From Takashimella koratensis (lineage: Eukaryota > Basidiomycota > Tremellomycetes > Trichosporonales > Tetragoniomycetaceae), in NCBI GenBank assembly GCA_003116875.1, contig BCKT01000002.1, positions 1,736,001-1,800,000 of the forward strand: a stretch of 64,000 bases of DNA, in the 5' to 3' direction. The position numbers and the translations under genes were made by a program. Positions within the stretch are counted from its first letter, which is position 1. Every line of letters starts with the position of its first letter. The notes beneath the pieces were generated by a model that was not told where the DNA came from, made no database searches, and saw nothing but the letters and a program-made list of their open reading frames with translations. Of this stretch, positions 12,190 through 23,517 are shown one piece after another.

Positions 12190-12798
12190 CGGGCCCTCGC
12201 GATTACCAAGCAGATTTCGCCCCAGCCTACTGTAACGCCTCACTTACCCAGACGTTGAACTTGACGTTCTTGTACGTGACAGTCTCGACGTTGAACCCAA
12301 CGGTAGGGATCGTCGTGACCGATTGATTCAATTTGAGCTTGTACAGGATTGCTAAAAAAAGCGCAAGGGTGTCAGTCAAGTTTGTTTCATCGAAGATGAC
12401 GCTTCGACTTGAGTCTGAATCACGACACCGATGCAGACGCCGACTTACTCGTCTTTCCCGCTGCGTCGAGACCGAGCATGAGAATGCGCATCTCCTTGTT
12501 CCCGAACAGCTTGCCTAGGGAGTATCAGCGCAGTCCACAATTTTGGAGCTTATGTCTCCAATGCAAAGCCTTTTGACCGCGGCTCATTCTCATCCACCCA
12601 CACGCCTATTTCCATCTCGCAACACCAAGCCCCCCGGGCCGCCATCCTCTGTTGAGCTTCCCTACCCCTCACCCTCCATCCACTCGCTACACCTCTACTC
12701 GCCTTTCATCCACCCTCGTCCATACCTTCCACCACAATAACGTTCAAACAATGCCAGGACCAGCACTCACCAAGCGCTTTACTCAATGAGCCACCCAT
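11066..12798 (-). CDS. ARF6: ARF6-type small GTPase
   Basis: Seven exons (12798-12771, 12514-12449, 12351-12248, 11885-11826, 11755-11617, 11306-11231, 11144-11066) encode 183 aa. The start [14 protein letters not shown] gives the N-terminal Gly for myristoylation. All G motifs are present: P-loop GLDAAGKT, switch I around [19 protein letters not shown], and the CAT motif (CATTGEG). Switch-region residues [13 protein letters not shown] and the [13 protein letters not shown] stretch match ARF6 better than ARF1. ARF6 works at the plasma membrane in endocytic traffic and actin organisation. Intron 3 is unusually long (362 nt) because it holds a 79-nt homopolymer. Confidence 0.92.
12109..12187. 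repeat. Poly-C run of 79 nt in ARF6 intron 3
   Basis: An uninterrupted C tract on the + strand, which is poly-G in the ARF6 sense strand. It lies wholly inside intron 3 (11886-12247). Exact length is likely unreliable for any sequencing method. Confidence 0.9.
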
Positions 12799-13837
12799 AT
12801 TGTCTGATTCTAGATAATCAAGACGTCGACGATTTCGTAGCGCAGCAAGGGGTGTCGCAACAGCTTTACACGCTTTACACGCTTTCTCTTGCGTTTCGTG
12901 GGCTGGTGAATTAACCACTAAAGTGTCGTGGGTCGTGAAACGAGCGTGAGGGGCAAGAGGTCGAAAGTGGTTCCAAAAGTCCGTCTCTCGTCTTCTCGTC
13001 TATACCGTTCTGCTGTACGTGTCGTTTACAGTCGAGATGAGCAAGAGGGTGCGGCCGGGTGGGGATGGATGAGAGTGATGGAGGTGAAGATGGAGGTGAA
13101 GATGGATGAAGAGTGGAGAAGGGTGGGTATAGTAGGCGGTGGTTTACGGTTTGAGGATTTGTTGATGAGCACGCGCCTTGCGCACGGACCGTCTGTCGGG
13201 TAAGGAGTCGGACGAGAGAGGGGAGAAGGGGAAGGGAGCGAGGGGGGGGAGAGGGTCGGTGCGTGCGGGGAAAGGGAGGTGGGTGGACGGGGACGTGGAC
13301 GTGGATGGGGTGGATGAGGATGTTGAGGATGAGAACGAGGATGGATGTGCGATGCGACGAGGTATTAGTCGTGTTGTCGTGTCGCAGGGTGAAGGGTGAA
13401 GGATGGATGAATGAATGAATGGTTGATAGGATGGATGGTGGTCTAAGTGGATGCTTAATTCAGTCCTGCTGCAAGGCAGTTGGTGTGTGTGTCTGTGTAT
13501 ATGTGTGTATGTGTATGGGTGTGGTTGGTCGCAGGGCCGGGGTACAGTAGAATGACTGTGTGGTATGTGACCCTGTAGACCCTGAAATGCCGGGAGGCCT
13601 AGTCCCAAAACATACCCATACCGTACAACTGGATAACACATTACGTAAACACTCAATCCTACCATCTCACCTCCCCCTCTTGTGGCGGAAACGCCGAGTG
13701 TGGCACTTAATCACTCCTTTGCCCTTTTGCCACTTGGCGATAAGATTTCGATTCAGGTTTCGTTACATCTTGATCCCATCCACCCATCTCGGTGGCCAAT
13801 CCATCCTCTGTCTCTCTACATTATCATCTTCAACAAC
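12799..13837. other. Intergenic region between divergent ARF6 and R3H gene
   Basis: Shared upstream region of two divergently transcribed genes. It includes a purine-rich stretch (13200-13350), a (TG)n-like patch near 13485-13520 and pyrimidine-rich DNA before the ATG at 13838. No gene seen. Confidence 0.5.
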
Positions 13838-15748
13838 ATGACCGATACTCCAGTCCCGTACGTCCCTTCTCCTTCGTTGGTCCTCGACCTTTCGCGACAT
13901 TTCCCTCTCCCCTTCTCCCGTGCCTTCTGACGGCGGCGACGACGACGGCCTCTACAATGACGAAAACGACCCTTCCACCTCTGACCCCACTCACCCCCAC
14001 CCTCACCTTCCCTCTCAAGCCCGATCCTCTCTCTTCCTCTCGGCACCACACTCCTTCATTCTCCCCTGCTAATCCCGATCTCGTTTAGGCTTCGGCTGCC
14101 GGCGATCTTGCAGAACCCCGTAAACACCGCGCAGCGACAAGTCGACGCGTACGCTGCTCAGCAGCGGGACAAGGCGGCAGCTGCGCGTGAGAGAGAGAGG
14201 AAGTCGCATGTTGTTGCGCAGGGCGGAGGGGAAACAGCATGGAGAGGGAAGAGAGTAATGCGGAGGAGGGAGAACGGTGCGTTCAACCCTATGGCTGGAA
14301 TGCTTGAGCTTAATTATGGGGCATCATGATCAATCCGCTGACGTTGGCTTTCAGCGTCTCACGCGTCCAACCCGTATGCTACCGCCCCATCACGTCGCGA
14401 TCTCCTCCCTACCGTTCCTCTCCACTCCCGACCTGCTCGTCCTTCCTTTCCTCCATCAATCCTCGACACTCGCGCCCCGGTCCCTTCCTCTTCCTCATCC
14501 ACGGCCTTCTACGCTTCCTCCACTTCATCCTCTTCCGCCTCATCTGCTGCGTCCGCCTCGGCTGGTCAGTTCAGCACGAGCCTACGCGGGGTCCGGGCGA
14601 TGTTGCGCCGCCGAGGACGCCGGGCGGAGACGGTCGTTGGGGTCGTCGAGGGGACCGTGAGAGGGTGGTTGGATGGAGATTGGGGTCAGGGGGGAGCGCG
14701 GGTCGCCGCGGGGGCGAATGGAGAGGCGGTAGGTAGTGCCTCAAGAGGAACAAAGGGTACAAGTGGAGCTCAATGGGTCGTACTCGACACCACACCCGTT
14801 TCTGTCGACTTAGGACCTGTCCCACCTACCTTATCCGACACACGTTCCGCCCCTCACTCCCTTGCTGCCGGCTCCCTCCCTGCTCTCCCTCTTCTCTCCT
14901 CTTCTCCACCCACTCTACCTGCGATCCTCGAACTCTCCCGATCTCCCGCCCACCTTACATTCGCCATTTCCGAACCCTTTGATCGACTCGTCACCCACCT
15001 CGTGTGCAGGTACTACTCCCTCATCTCGTGGTCTGCAATGTCGTCGACGTCGGCAGGGGAACACGTCCGGCTCACACATGTTGTCGTACCTGCGATCACG
15101 CGGCCGAGGGTACGGCCGCCCGGAGGAGCGGGAGGGGCAGGCGCACTTGTCACGCCCGAGACGACGGACGTGAGCGAGAGCGATTCGGGAGGGATCGGCG
15201 GCGGTGCGGGTCCCAGTGCTGCGACAGGTACTAGCTGGGTCGCAGGGAGTGGTGTCTTCACAGACTCCGAGACGGACTCGGACGTCACGGTCGAAGGATA
15301 CTCCCTCGACTCGGAGAGCGAGTACGGACCGGAACCTACCGACCTGGATGGGGAGACAACGTTCACCGCAGACTCGACGTTTACACTCTCGGATCGACTC
15401 GCGGGTCTTGAGCTCAGCAGGACCGTTTCCCACGGGTCAGTAGCGACGACTTCGTCTTCTGCTTTTGCTTCCGAGTCTGACGATGCGGGTTCCGAAATGG
15501 GCGGGAGTTTGTTTTTGGACTCTGCTTCGAATCCTGCGGCGCCGGTTCCCGATAGCGGGGCTGTACTGACAACGACGGTCATCGAGTCGTGGGATGCGAT
15601 ACCGGAGACCACGTGGGAAAGAGTAGAGGTAAATTGGGCACAACCTGCTGTTTCAATTCAAAGATCCAAGGATGGACCGAAGAGGTTTGACGAAGATGTG
15701 TATAGCTGGAAGGATCGGCCGACTTTCTTCGACTACCTTTTTGGCTAG
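13838..15748 (+). CDS. R3H-domain protein with R3H-associated N-terminus
   Basis: Exons 13838-13857, 14089-14276 and 14355-15748 give 533 aa. Intron 1 (231 nt) joins MTDTPVP to LRLPAILQNPVNTAQRQVD and has a good branch site (CTGCTAAT) before TTTAG. The next part is basic (RKSHVVAQGG, GKRVMRRREN, SNPYATAPSRRDLLP), then LRGVRAMLRRRGRRAETVV, resembling the R3H-associated N-terminal domain. A segment near residue 235 reads EPFDRLVTHLVCRYYSL and contains the Arg-x3-His (RLVTH) that defines R3H single-strand nucleic-acid binding domains. The remainder is acidic and Ser/Thr-rich, ending YSWKDRPTFFDYLFG. Likely RNA or ssDNA binding; the cellular role is unknown to me. Confidence 0.7.
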
Positions 15749-16691
15749 AGGTAGATAGGTCATTTGGACACTGAGGACCGTCTTGCTGTATGCAAACTCG
15801 TTTCCTGCGATCTACGTCGCCGTCGCCAACATGTAATGTGTTTGTGGTGTCGTGTCGTGTCGTGTCGTGTCGTGTCGTGTCGTGTCGTGTCGTGTCGTGT
15901 CGTGTCGTGTCGTGTCGTGTCGTGTCGTGTCGTGTCGTGTCGTGTTGTGGTGTGTTGCGTTCAGGTCGCGGTTGCTGTTACCTCTGCCTTTGTCATTACT
16001 CTAATGCCGCTATCGCTGATTTCTGCTGCGGTTGAATGAATCCTTTCATAAATTGAGACTGGTTGTTTGTTCTCGTACTTTTACAACCAGACTTTAGTCA
16101 CACAAAATTGCCGACGTTACATCGTTCGGTAACCTGAACCCACTCTTCAATCAACACTGCCTGCTTCGTTTCCTTCATCACAAGACCCAGTGGCGTACTG
16201 GTACCATCACCATCCCTATGTCTCGTTTGAGAGTTGTGAACATCTTATTTGGGGTTGGAGGGACATGCAGAACCTTGGCCAAATCCACGAAAAGTAGAGG
16301 GAGGAATCGTGCTATGATGCGGAGACGAGAAAGTGGTATACTTGCGGGGAAGAGAAAAAAGTAATAACCTTTGTCTCTTTACTGGCCACCTAGATTCCGT
16401 GCTATGAGCGGGTTTTCAGACTCTATCAGAAAAGCTGCGCTCTCTCTCTCTCTCTTCTCTTTCCTCTTTTCCAGCTTGTTCGCTATCAAGCAGAATGGAC
16501 ACAACCTCATGCGAGATGCGACAACCATTGCCTCTCGGAACTTGCTTTAAGACTTGCTAAACGGAGCTCCCTTCAGCTCAACTCCATCCTCTTCAACATC
16601 TTGATCTTGCATTGCATACTCCTATCTTTTTTTCAAACCATGCGCACTTCATCTTTCAGAATGTCTTGGTTCAAGACATTCTGGGTTCTGA
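15749..16691. other. Intergenic region with pentanucleotide satellite
   Basis: About 940 nt between two convergent genes. It holds the (CGTGT)n array at 15851-15945 and a CTCTCT-rich patch near 16440-16470. No gene is supported. Confidence 0.5.
15851..15945 (+). repeat. (CGTGT)19 microsatellite
   Basis: Nineteen exact copies of CGTGT, bordered by near copies (GGTGT before, TGTGG after). It lies about 100 nt downstream of the R3H gene stop and may be within its 3' UTR. Confidence 0.95.
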
Positions 16692-17497
16692 TTATTGGTT
16701 GTCCTCCAAATCTACATTGAAGCAATCCCAGGCAAATTCCGATCCCAAGAGCAGGAAAACGAGGGAGCCCACGATGCCGCTGAGGAAAATCAATACCTCG
16801 TTAGCCATGTACCTTTATATTTTCCACCTTTCACCTCCCTTTTGTCGCCCTTCCGTCTTTTCTTCAGATGTGCTCCCACTCCCGTTCCCTCTAACTATCA
16901 TCATCGCCTACTCACCCAATCCTTGAGGCCTTGTTATGGTTTTCCACCGCTTTCCAAATGCACACTCCCGTAACTGCGAAGACTGCAAGCATGAATAGTG
17001 TAACGCAGAAGTATAGTCGGGGTGGGCGAGAGCGAGGACGAGGGAGCCTTGTCCTTGGAGGAAGCGGTGTCGATCCTATTGCGTTCGGCGGAAAGCCACT
17101 GGAGGGGTTTGTTGCTCCGTTTGTGCCGGTTGTTAGACCGGCGACAACGGGTGAAGAGTTTGCGAGGACAGCTGGGAGAGGGACTGCGAAAGTCAGCGTC
17201 ATACAACCTGCAACAAAAAACCATGATGAGATTTTCTTCTCTTCCCTTTACCTTGAATCATCGCCGGTGTCAACGAAGAATACGGATCATCGGGGGTACA
17301 CTGGGCACTGGTCAGCTGATTCCCCTTCAATAAGGGACCGTGAAGGAGAGCGCAAGAGGTTTCGTTCTCGGCACAGGCTCGATACGTATCTTCAAGCTAC
17401 TTACCGGTCGTAACGTCGCCGTCTTCTCCGAGGCGTTGTCCGGGTCCGAGGAAGGCAAGAAATGTCCTGAATTAGTCTTACCGGGCCCGTCAGACAT
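16692..17497 (-). CDS. Two-TM family member D
   Basis: Exons 17497-17405, 17300-17252, 17207-16916 and 16779-16692 give 173 aa with intron phases 0, 1, 2. Exon 1 is MSDGPGKTN... and ends TLRP directly before GTAAGT. Exon 2 begins CTPDDP. Exon 3 is Pro/Ser/Thr-rich, then basic (RPRSRPPR), then TM1 (LYFCVTLFMLAVFAVTGVCI). Exon 4 begins GGIVGSLVFLLLGSEF, the second membrane segment, and ends shortly after. The layout matches members A, B and C: exon 1 ending RP, exon 2 starting xTP, a phase-2 intron between the TMs. I know no named family for it. A membrane hairpin with a disordered N-terminal tail is inferred; topology is unknown. It is in tandem with E and F on the same strand. Confidence 0.7.
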
Positions 17498-18056
17498 GTT
17501 GGATTGGACGTCGGCGAAGCACTAAAGAGCGTATGAGTAGAGAATCAAACGACGGAGGACCAAAACCAAATCGACTCTCATGGACCAAAGGGGTGTGCCT
17601 TGGGGTAGATAAAGTGCGATGACAACACTTTGTAGGGGGTGGTTGCCGCTTTACCGGTCGTCCGATTCGATAACACTCAAGGGTTTCAAACTCTACAACC
17701 GACCGTCTCTTCCCCGCCTATCAACCGTACGTTCAAGCCGTCATAAACGTTTCCCACATATGAATGATTCCATGCGGATTTCGTAGACATGTCCCGCACC
17801 TGTTCAAAGTGGAAGGCGCTCACGAAATCTCTCGTCTCTCCATCTCGGGGTCCAAGAAGACCATCCCCTTCTCAAGTCCGTAGGTGGCGTAACATATCAA
17901 GCCTTTCCCAGAAGTTTCGATAACTCTCAAGCAGCCTCGTCATCAAAAGTCGTCAATACATTCTCTAAACTTGATCAAACAGCTTGCTCGACTGCTTCCC
18001 ACATTTATACAGTATAACTTTTAAGACTTAAATAAATCAACTAGGCAACCGTGGAA

Positions 18057-18605
18057 TCAAGAGAAATGCTGACCCAATCGGTTGTCATGTTGCTCGTCTG
18101 TGTAGTTGTCGAACATTTCTTCCAACCGAGAACTTGTCCAAATTATAAACTTCACGCCACGTTTGGTCAACCTTGTATTGCGGAAACTAAAAGTCGACCA
18201 GTGATTATCAGCTCCCCGTTCACCACGTTCGAAGCTGATGCTTTTGAGGAGAGAGGACGGGTTCAGGAGGGTTAAGAATGACTCACCCAATGAAGAACCC
18301 GAGACTGTTGACTGTACATAGGATCATGAAGACGATACACGCCAAGCCTACACCAAGGGAGATGAGACTCTGAACGAGGCAAGAGCGCGGTCTGGGGTTG
18401 GACGGGCCTGCAGCCCCATCGGCGAACGTTTCGTTCAAGGTTTCGGTAGGAGATGAATCGTATTCGTCGGTCGGAGCAGACTGGGTCTGATTTAGCTAGA
18501 TTGCTCTTTCAACATCAAGCTGGATACGTCACTTACCGGCCTCGAATCGATTACCCGACCCGACGATGAAGGGGACGACTGAGGACGAGAGCGGAGGAAG
18601 CTCAT
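18057..18605 (-). CDS. Two-TM family member E
   Basis: Exons 18605-18537, 18486-18287 and 18186-18057 give 132 aa, with intron phases 0 and 2. Exon 1 (MSFLRSRPQSSPSSS...) ends SRP before GTAAGT. Exon 2 starts TQSAPTDEYDSS and runs into TM1 (LISLGVGLACIVFMILCTV). Its donor ATTGG|GTGAGT is identical to that of member D. The last exon (GFRNTRLTKRGVKFIIW...) is charged and its second hydrophobic segment is weak, so this copy may have lost or diverged TM2. The phase-1 intron found in other members is absent. The start MSFLRS resembles MSFFSS of member G. Function unknown. Confidence 0.6.
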
Positions 18606-18989
18606 GTTGAAAACGTATACGCGAGGTCGAAGGCGCAAGATACGGTGATGGCGTCAAGGGCGATTGATGTATGGATGAGAGGAGGGTGGAAAGTCGTACT
18701 GAAATTAAAAAGAGGCTCTCGGGGGTCGAGAACTGTCAAGTGCGGATGCAACTCTGTATGTCAGTAGGTTCTTTGGTCGTCGAGGCATGGACTTCAAGCG
18801 AACATCCACCGGTGTCGCGGAAACTAAATACAGAGTTCGGTTGTGATTGTCGTATGAACAGCCAACACTCATCGCGTCGTGTCTCGCACTCTCCCTACAG
18901 CTACCTTCGTCGCACGCTTGCGCCGGAGTTCATTTATCTCTCCGCTTGGTTGTCGGGTTCTGGGTATAGTACACTGGTCTGGACGGGGG

Positions 18990-19836
18990 TCACTGGGCGC
19001 ACCAGCCGACAAGGGTCAAGAGAAGGAGGAAGCCAACGACGAGGAACATGAAGACCCCCCAAGTACCTCTTGAGGAAGAAAACATTAGCACCGGCTCCTC
19101 CTACCTGCCCCATCCAATGCTCTTTCCTTCTTAGCTACTCACATGGCATGGGTGGAGGCGCCCGGGACGTGCCAGATCAAGTAGAGGAAGTACGCAGCGA
19201 GCGCTAACAGCGCCAAGAGTCCGAAGCAGAAACATGCACAGATGGAAGCGTTCTTCCGACGAGCAGCGCGGGAAGGATTTGGAGGTGTGCGAACGACACC
19301 ACTAGGTACAGGGGCAGCAGCCGGGGTCGGGGCAGCTGGCGTGGCTGGTGCGGTGGGTGCGACTGGTACGGCGGCTGCGGCGGGTGCGGTGGGGGCGGGG
19401 ACAGCTGGGGAGGTTTGGGCAGCGACTGGAGGGACGGGTACGGTTTGAGTAGCGGACGGCTGGACTCCGGTGGATTGGGTAGCGGCAGCGTTGTAGTTCT
19501 GGATAATAGCTGTCCATTGAGCGATCTGTGCGGACTAAGTAGAGGAACTAGATTGTGCTGTACCCACATTGGTGGAATTGGGGAGCGACGAATGGTTACC
19601 GACTGCGACGGGCGGCGAGACAGAGATGGAGTCCACGTGGCCATCCTCCGTCTCAGGTGTCACCTAGCTCAGCAGTCAGCTTGGACTATTACTGAGAGAG
19701 CTGACTCCATCCTGGGACTCGAGTAGGGTATGAGGAGGGGCATTACTGGACGGTGAAGCTCGCCCCGCGTAGAGGTTGAAGGGAGCGAGACCGAGCTCCA
19801 GGTAGGGATTTCTCCCTTCTCTTCTTCGCTGGACAT
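18990..19836 (-). CDS. Two-TM family member F
   Basis: Exons 19836-19747, 19663-19568, about 19534-19143 and 19068-18990 give about 218 aa. Exon 1 (MSSEEEKGEIPTWSS...) ends LHRP before GTAATG, and exon 2 starts VTPETEDGH. Exon 3 is a long Ala/Pro/Val-rich stretch (PVPPVAAQTSPAVPAP and similar), then a basic RRK, then TM1 (ICACFCFGLLALLALAAYFL). Its donor is AT|GTGAGT in phase 2. Exon 4 gives IGTWGVFMFLVVGFLLL and stops after WCAQ. The IGT at the exon 4 start is shared with member A (IGTPFILIVL). The exon 3 acceptor could be 19534 or 19525; both keep frame. The extended Ala/Pro linker is unlike the other members. Confidence 0.65.
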
Positions 19837-20525
19837 GGTCGAGCGGTCCTAGCTCTGGTAGGCGAATGAATTTGGGGTCAATCTGTGCGGGAATGAACGA
19901 TGAGGAGGGTAGTTGGGTAGTGTACATTGTTGCATGCACGTATGCAAGAGGATCATGTATAAAGGGGGCGTGGGAGGAGGCAGCAGTGTTTGCCGCTGGA
20001 AGCAGAGAGCGCAATCTGTCATCTGTCATCTGCCATCTGTCATCTGTTCGAGTCGGTAGTCATGATGAGTGAGGCACTGACATCGCCTCCTTCCTCATCG
20101 GCAATCACCGTCCACTCCTCGCCACAGCATCGCCCTGGTCCATAAATATCTATATCTCCCGGCTGTGGTCGGTCGGTGCAGTCGGTGCCGTCGGTGCAGC
20201 CTTAGCCTTGGCCCCAGACTACCAAGGACCAAGGACCAAGGACGACAAGCTCTCACAGGCACGAAATGCATGACGCGGTGCGTAAAGGGCTGTATTGTAC
20301 TCAACACGTATAAAGCGATAAAATCAACAAGGGACGAAAAAGTACAAGCGAGATGAAGTGGAAGGAGAAACGTTGCTGAGTGAGTAGGGTAGTCATTATC
20401 AAAGTGGGTAAACCCCGGGGGTATAAAGTAATCGAGCCGAGGGAAGCCGCGAAGGAGGAGCGATGGGTAGCTAAGAGGCTGGGATAAGTAGGTAGATTGG
20501 TAGGTATCGAGCTGGATGACAGGTA
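19837..20525. other. Intergenic region
   Basis: No gene seen. It contains a short tandem repeat of CATCTGTCAT units at 20017-20046 and GACCAAG repeats near 20220-20240. Confidence 0.45.
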
Positions 20526-21277
20526 CTATGAGAGCCGAGTGATGGCCTTGCGGTCAAGCGGGGTGCCTAGAGGCGATATTGTCAGTTTGAACTGGAGGTA
20601 TTGACCTCAACGCAAGCTTGGACTCACCGTCAGGGGCGATGCCGTTCTTTGCGAGGAAGCGGTTGTGTCGGATCAGCCTGGCCTGGTCGAACGTGACCCG
20701 CTCGATTGCCCTAGAGTGCGATTAGTCACTTCAGCTCTCTCCGTACTCGTCTTCCAACCCCGACTGGAAGCTCGGAGCTCTGTTCACACCTCGCAATCCT
20801 CGTTCACTTACATGATCCTGCGAACCTCCTCGACGCCCGCCTCGTCGAGACCCAGCCTGCTCTCCCCACTTCCTTCAGCCACGTTACTTGCCTCCACATC
20901 AAACGTGCCGCTCGTCATCCCCGCCGCCGCCTGGTCAGCGAACGAGAAGGCGCGCAGGGGTTCGTAGTTGGACGCCCGCGCCACGAGAGATGTAGGCAGG
21001 TACGGCGCGAGGACGGGGAGGAGACGGTGGCGGTAGTATACGGCCACTGGTTTGGGTTTGGCCGTGGGCATGGTTGAAGAGCAGAAGGCGGTGGAGGTGG
21101 AAAGGAGTTGAGGGTGATGGGTGATGGGAGGGGGCCGGGTTAGCGGTGTCATCGAGGCGAGCGCATGGAGGTTGAGAAGTGAAGAGGGGTGAAGGTGAAG
21201 AGAGATGAAGATAGGTGTAGTAGCTCACAGAAGACAACGATGAGGATGACCGAGAGCGCAGAGAGGTGAAAGATCAT
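20526..21277 (-). CDS. UPF0357/DUF2015-type small membrane protein
   Basis: Exons 21277-21229, 21046-20812, 20710-20628 and 20566-20526 give 135 aa. The first exon supplies an N-terminal membrane segment (IFHLSALSVILIVVF, continuing LAVYYRHRLLP after a 182-nt intron with phase 1). The body carries FSFADQAAAGMTSGTFDVE, RLGLDEAGVEEVRRIM, VTFDQARLIRHNRFLAKNG and ends IAPDGTPLDRKAITRLS. The order GLDE...RIM, then FD-AR, then F-KNGI-PDG-P-D-KA, is what I recall of the fungal UPF0357 family. That family is anchored by one N-terminal helix and has no assigned function. An alternative start at 21071, within the intron-read frame, would lose the TM segment. It is divergent from BFR2 across about 510 nt. 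Confidence 0.65.
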
Positions 21278-21789
21278 GGCGAATGAATGGGTGATGAATA
21301 AGTCGGGGTGGGCTGTAGTTGAACGACCGATTGCGCGGGCAGCGACGAGGGCAGGGCAGGACACGGGGGCGAAGGGTAGGCGGAGGGAAGGGCTAGGGCT
21401 GGCTGAGTTCGACGCAGAGCCGAGTGAGGCAAAGTGGAGTCGGAAAGAGTTGGTAGTGGTTGAGATCAGTGTGAGAATGAGAGACGGCCGACGTTGACGA
21501 GAAAGGAAAAACAAATACACCGTACACCGCCACGGCGCAGTCAGCCATCACGCGTTGTATAACAATTCACAATTCACAATTACATTACACACGTTTCATA
21601 TTCACCCCACTGCCCACTTCCTAATCAGGGTAGATTAACATCCTAATTCAATCAAGCATATACTGTACCCGGTGGTCAATCCTGTTTCTTCGCTCCCCCC
21701 ACTTTACACATGCAATCTGAGCTGAAAATCTTGCAACCGTCCTCCCTCCACTCTGAACATCCACCCTACTCAACCACAACCCACACACC
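21278..21789. promoter_or_regulatory. Divergent intergenic promoter region (UPF0357/BFR2)
   Basis: About 510 nt between two divergent start codons. It contains tandem ACAATTCAC copies at 21562-21580 and a CT-rich tract before the BFR2 ATG. No specific factor site can be named. Confidence 0.4.
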
Positions 21790-23442
21790 ATGCCGACACT
21801 CGCCCAGCAGCTCAAGCAACTCGAGGAAGATCAGCAGCTGGATCGTGAGTGCTTAGGATAGGTTATCTGACCTTCCGACCTCCTCTAACCCGTTATTCGT
21901 TGCTAATACCGCGCACAGACGCCGTTGTCGACCCCGATGCGATCGAGGACGGGATCGAAGGGTTCACCACTCGCGACGCAGGGCGAGACCACTACCTTGA
22001 TGTCGGGTGAGTAGGCTTTCTTGTCCTTTGCATTCGTTACCCCTTTCATTCTACTAGGACCATGGCTCTCATTCTACTAGGACCATAGCTGATTCCGTGC
22101 TTGTTTGTGCAGACCTTCCAAGCTCCGTGGGAACGTATCGCAAACTCTCTTGTCGGACAAGTACGGCGGCCAGAGAAGTAGCCGGATGAAGATCTTTGAC
22201 GATGACGAGGATGAAGAGGATGAGGACGGGGCGGATGGGTACGGCGATGAGGATGAAGAGGAGGAGGATGATGATGATGAAGACGAGGATGAGGAGGACG
22301 AAGAGGATGAGGGAGAAGAGGAAGACGAAGAGGATGAGGGAGAAGACGAGGACGAGGACGAAGACGAAGAGGAGGAGGAGGAAGACGACACTCCGGCTCG
22401 ACCATCTACAGCCGCCAACAGACAACCCATCGCTGGCCCCTCGAAACCGCTCGACCCAGTAGGCGCTCTGCGTGCGTCGAGGATGAAGGACGTCGAGAAG
22501 GGACGTGCGATCAAACGTCAACGAGTGAGTGAAACTTTGCCTCTTGGATCTTCATTCGACGCAAACCGATCGGTTATATGAGTATTTCTTTTTCTAAAAG
22601 CAGAGCAAAACTATTTTGGAAGTTCTGACACCCTCTAGACTCTCTTCGATAGCCTGCTTACTCTCCGAATTACCCTTCAAAAAGCGCTCATCTCATCATC
22701 GACGCTCCCAGACCCCATCTCGCCATCCACAGATACGTCCGCCGCTCTCGCTAGCCTTTCCTCCCTAAGCCAAACCCTCTTCGACCTCCGATCTGGTCTC
22801 CCACTCTTATCGGGCCCCTCTTCCCGCCCTGCACCCAGCGAGCTTGACCCTTCCGACCCCGAATACTGGCTCGACGCCGCGCGTGACTCTTTCCAACTCA
22901 CCGACGCTTCCCACCCTGCCCTTGTCTCTACCCTCTCCAAGTGGTCCGCCAAGATTCAGGCAGCGACAGTCGCCGTCTCCAAGGGCGGTAGCAAGTTCTC
23001 ATCGAAATCTGGGCGCGACGTGGTGGACGCGATCGAGGCGGGTCTGGCGAGTCGACGAGAGGCTTTCGAGCGCCAGGTCGAGGAAGAGGAGGATGAGGAC
23101 GAGGAAGAAGAGAAGAAAGTGGGACTGGTCGATCTCGAGGAGGCAAACTACCGCGCGTTGTTGAGGGAGGTCATCGAAAGCCGGCAGGGGACAGTAGATC
23201 TGGGGTCTATGCGGAGGGAAAAGAAGCGAAAGCGCGAGGCGGAACGAGGAGGGTCGAAGGGCCGGAAGTTGAGGTACACGGTTCACGAGAAAGCATCCAA
23301 CTTTGTCGTTCCCATTCCGCTCGCCGAGGGGTGGCACGAGGACCAAGTGGACGAGCTGTTCTCGAGCTTGTTCGGAGGAGCGGTGGAGTCGGAGTTGCCG
23401 CAGTCCAGCGCAGCTTCGTTGGGCGGCCTCAAAGTAATCTAA
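21790..23442 (+). CDS. BFR2: AATF/Bfr2 rRNA-processing protein
   Basis: Exons 21790-21844, 21919-22006, 22113-22524 and 22639-23442 give 452 aa. The N-terminus ([18 protein letters not shown]) is followed by [21 protein letters not shown] very acidic stretch follows (residues about 75-135, nearly all Asp/Glu), then the AATF core ([19 protein letters not shown]). The C-terminal domain contains [19 protein letters not shown] and [21 protein letters not shown] is characteristic of Bfr2/AATF (Che-1), a nucleolar small-subunit processome component needed for 18S rRNA maturation. A second acidic run ([13 protein letters not shown]) lies before the C-terminal domain. Intron 2 carries a 23-bp near-perfect tandem duplication at 22047-22092. 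Confidence 0.9.
22047..22092. repeat. 23-bp tandem duplication in BFR2 intron 2
   Basis: CATTCTACTAGGACCAT is repeated with a few differences after it (GGCTCT versus AGCTGA). It lies entirely inside the 106-nt intron 22007-22112. Confidence 0.75.
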
Positions 23443-23517
23443 TGACTCAATGTACTATATGCATCTGGCTCGATACCAAAAAATTCAAAAAGTCCAGGTT
23501 ACTATGGCTCAAGTTGA

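Noticed and set aside
11866..12258. Frames with long poly-Pro or poly-Gly
   Set aside because: They only translate the poly-C tract in an ARF6 intron.
15764..16039. Frames repeating VSCRV and similar
   Set aside because: Translation of the (CGTGT)n array; any frame stays open because the unit length is five.
22069..22521. Minus-strand Ser- or Leu/Val-rich frames of 145-150 codons
   Set aside because: They mirror the GAG/GAC-coded acidic run of BFR2 and have no independent features.
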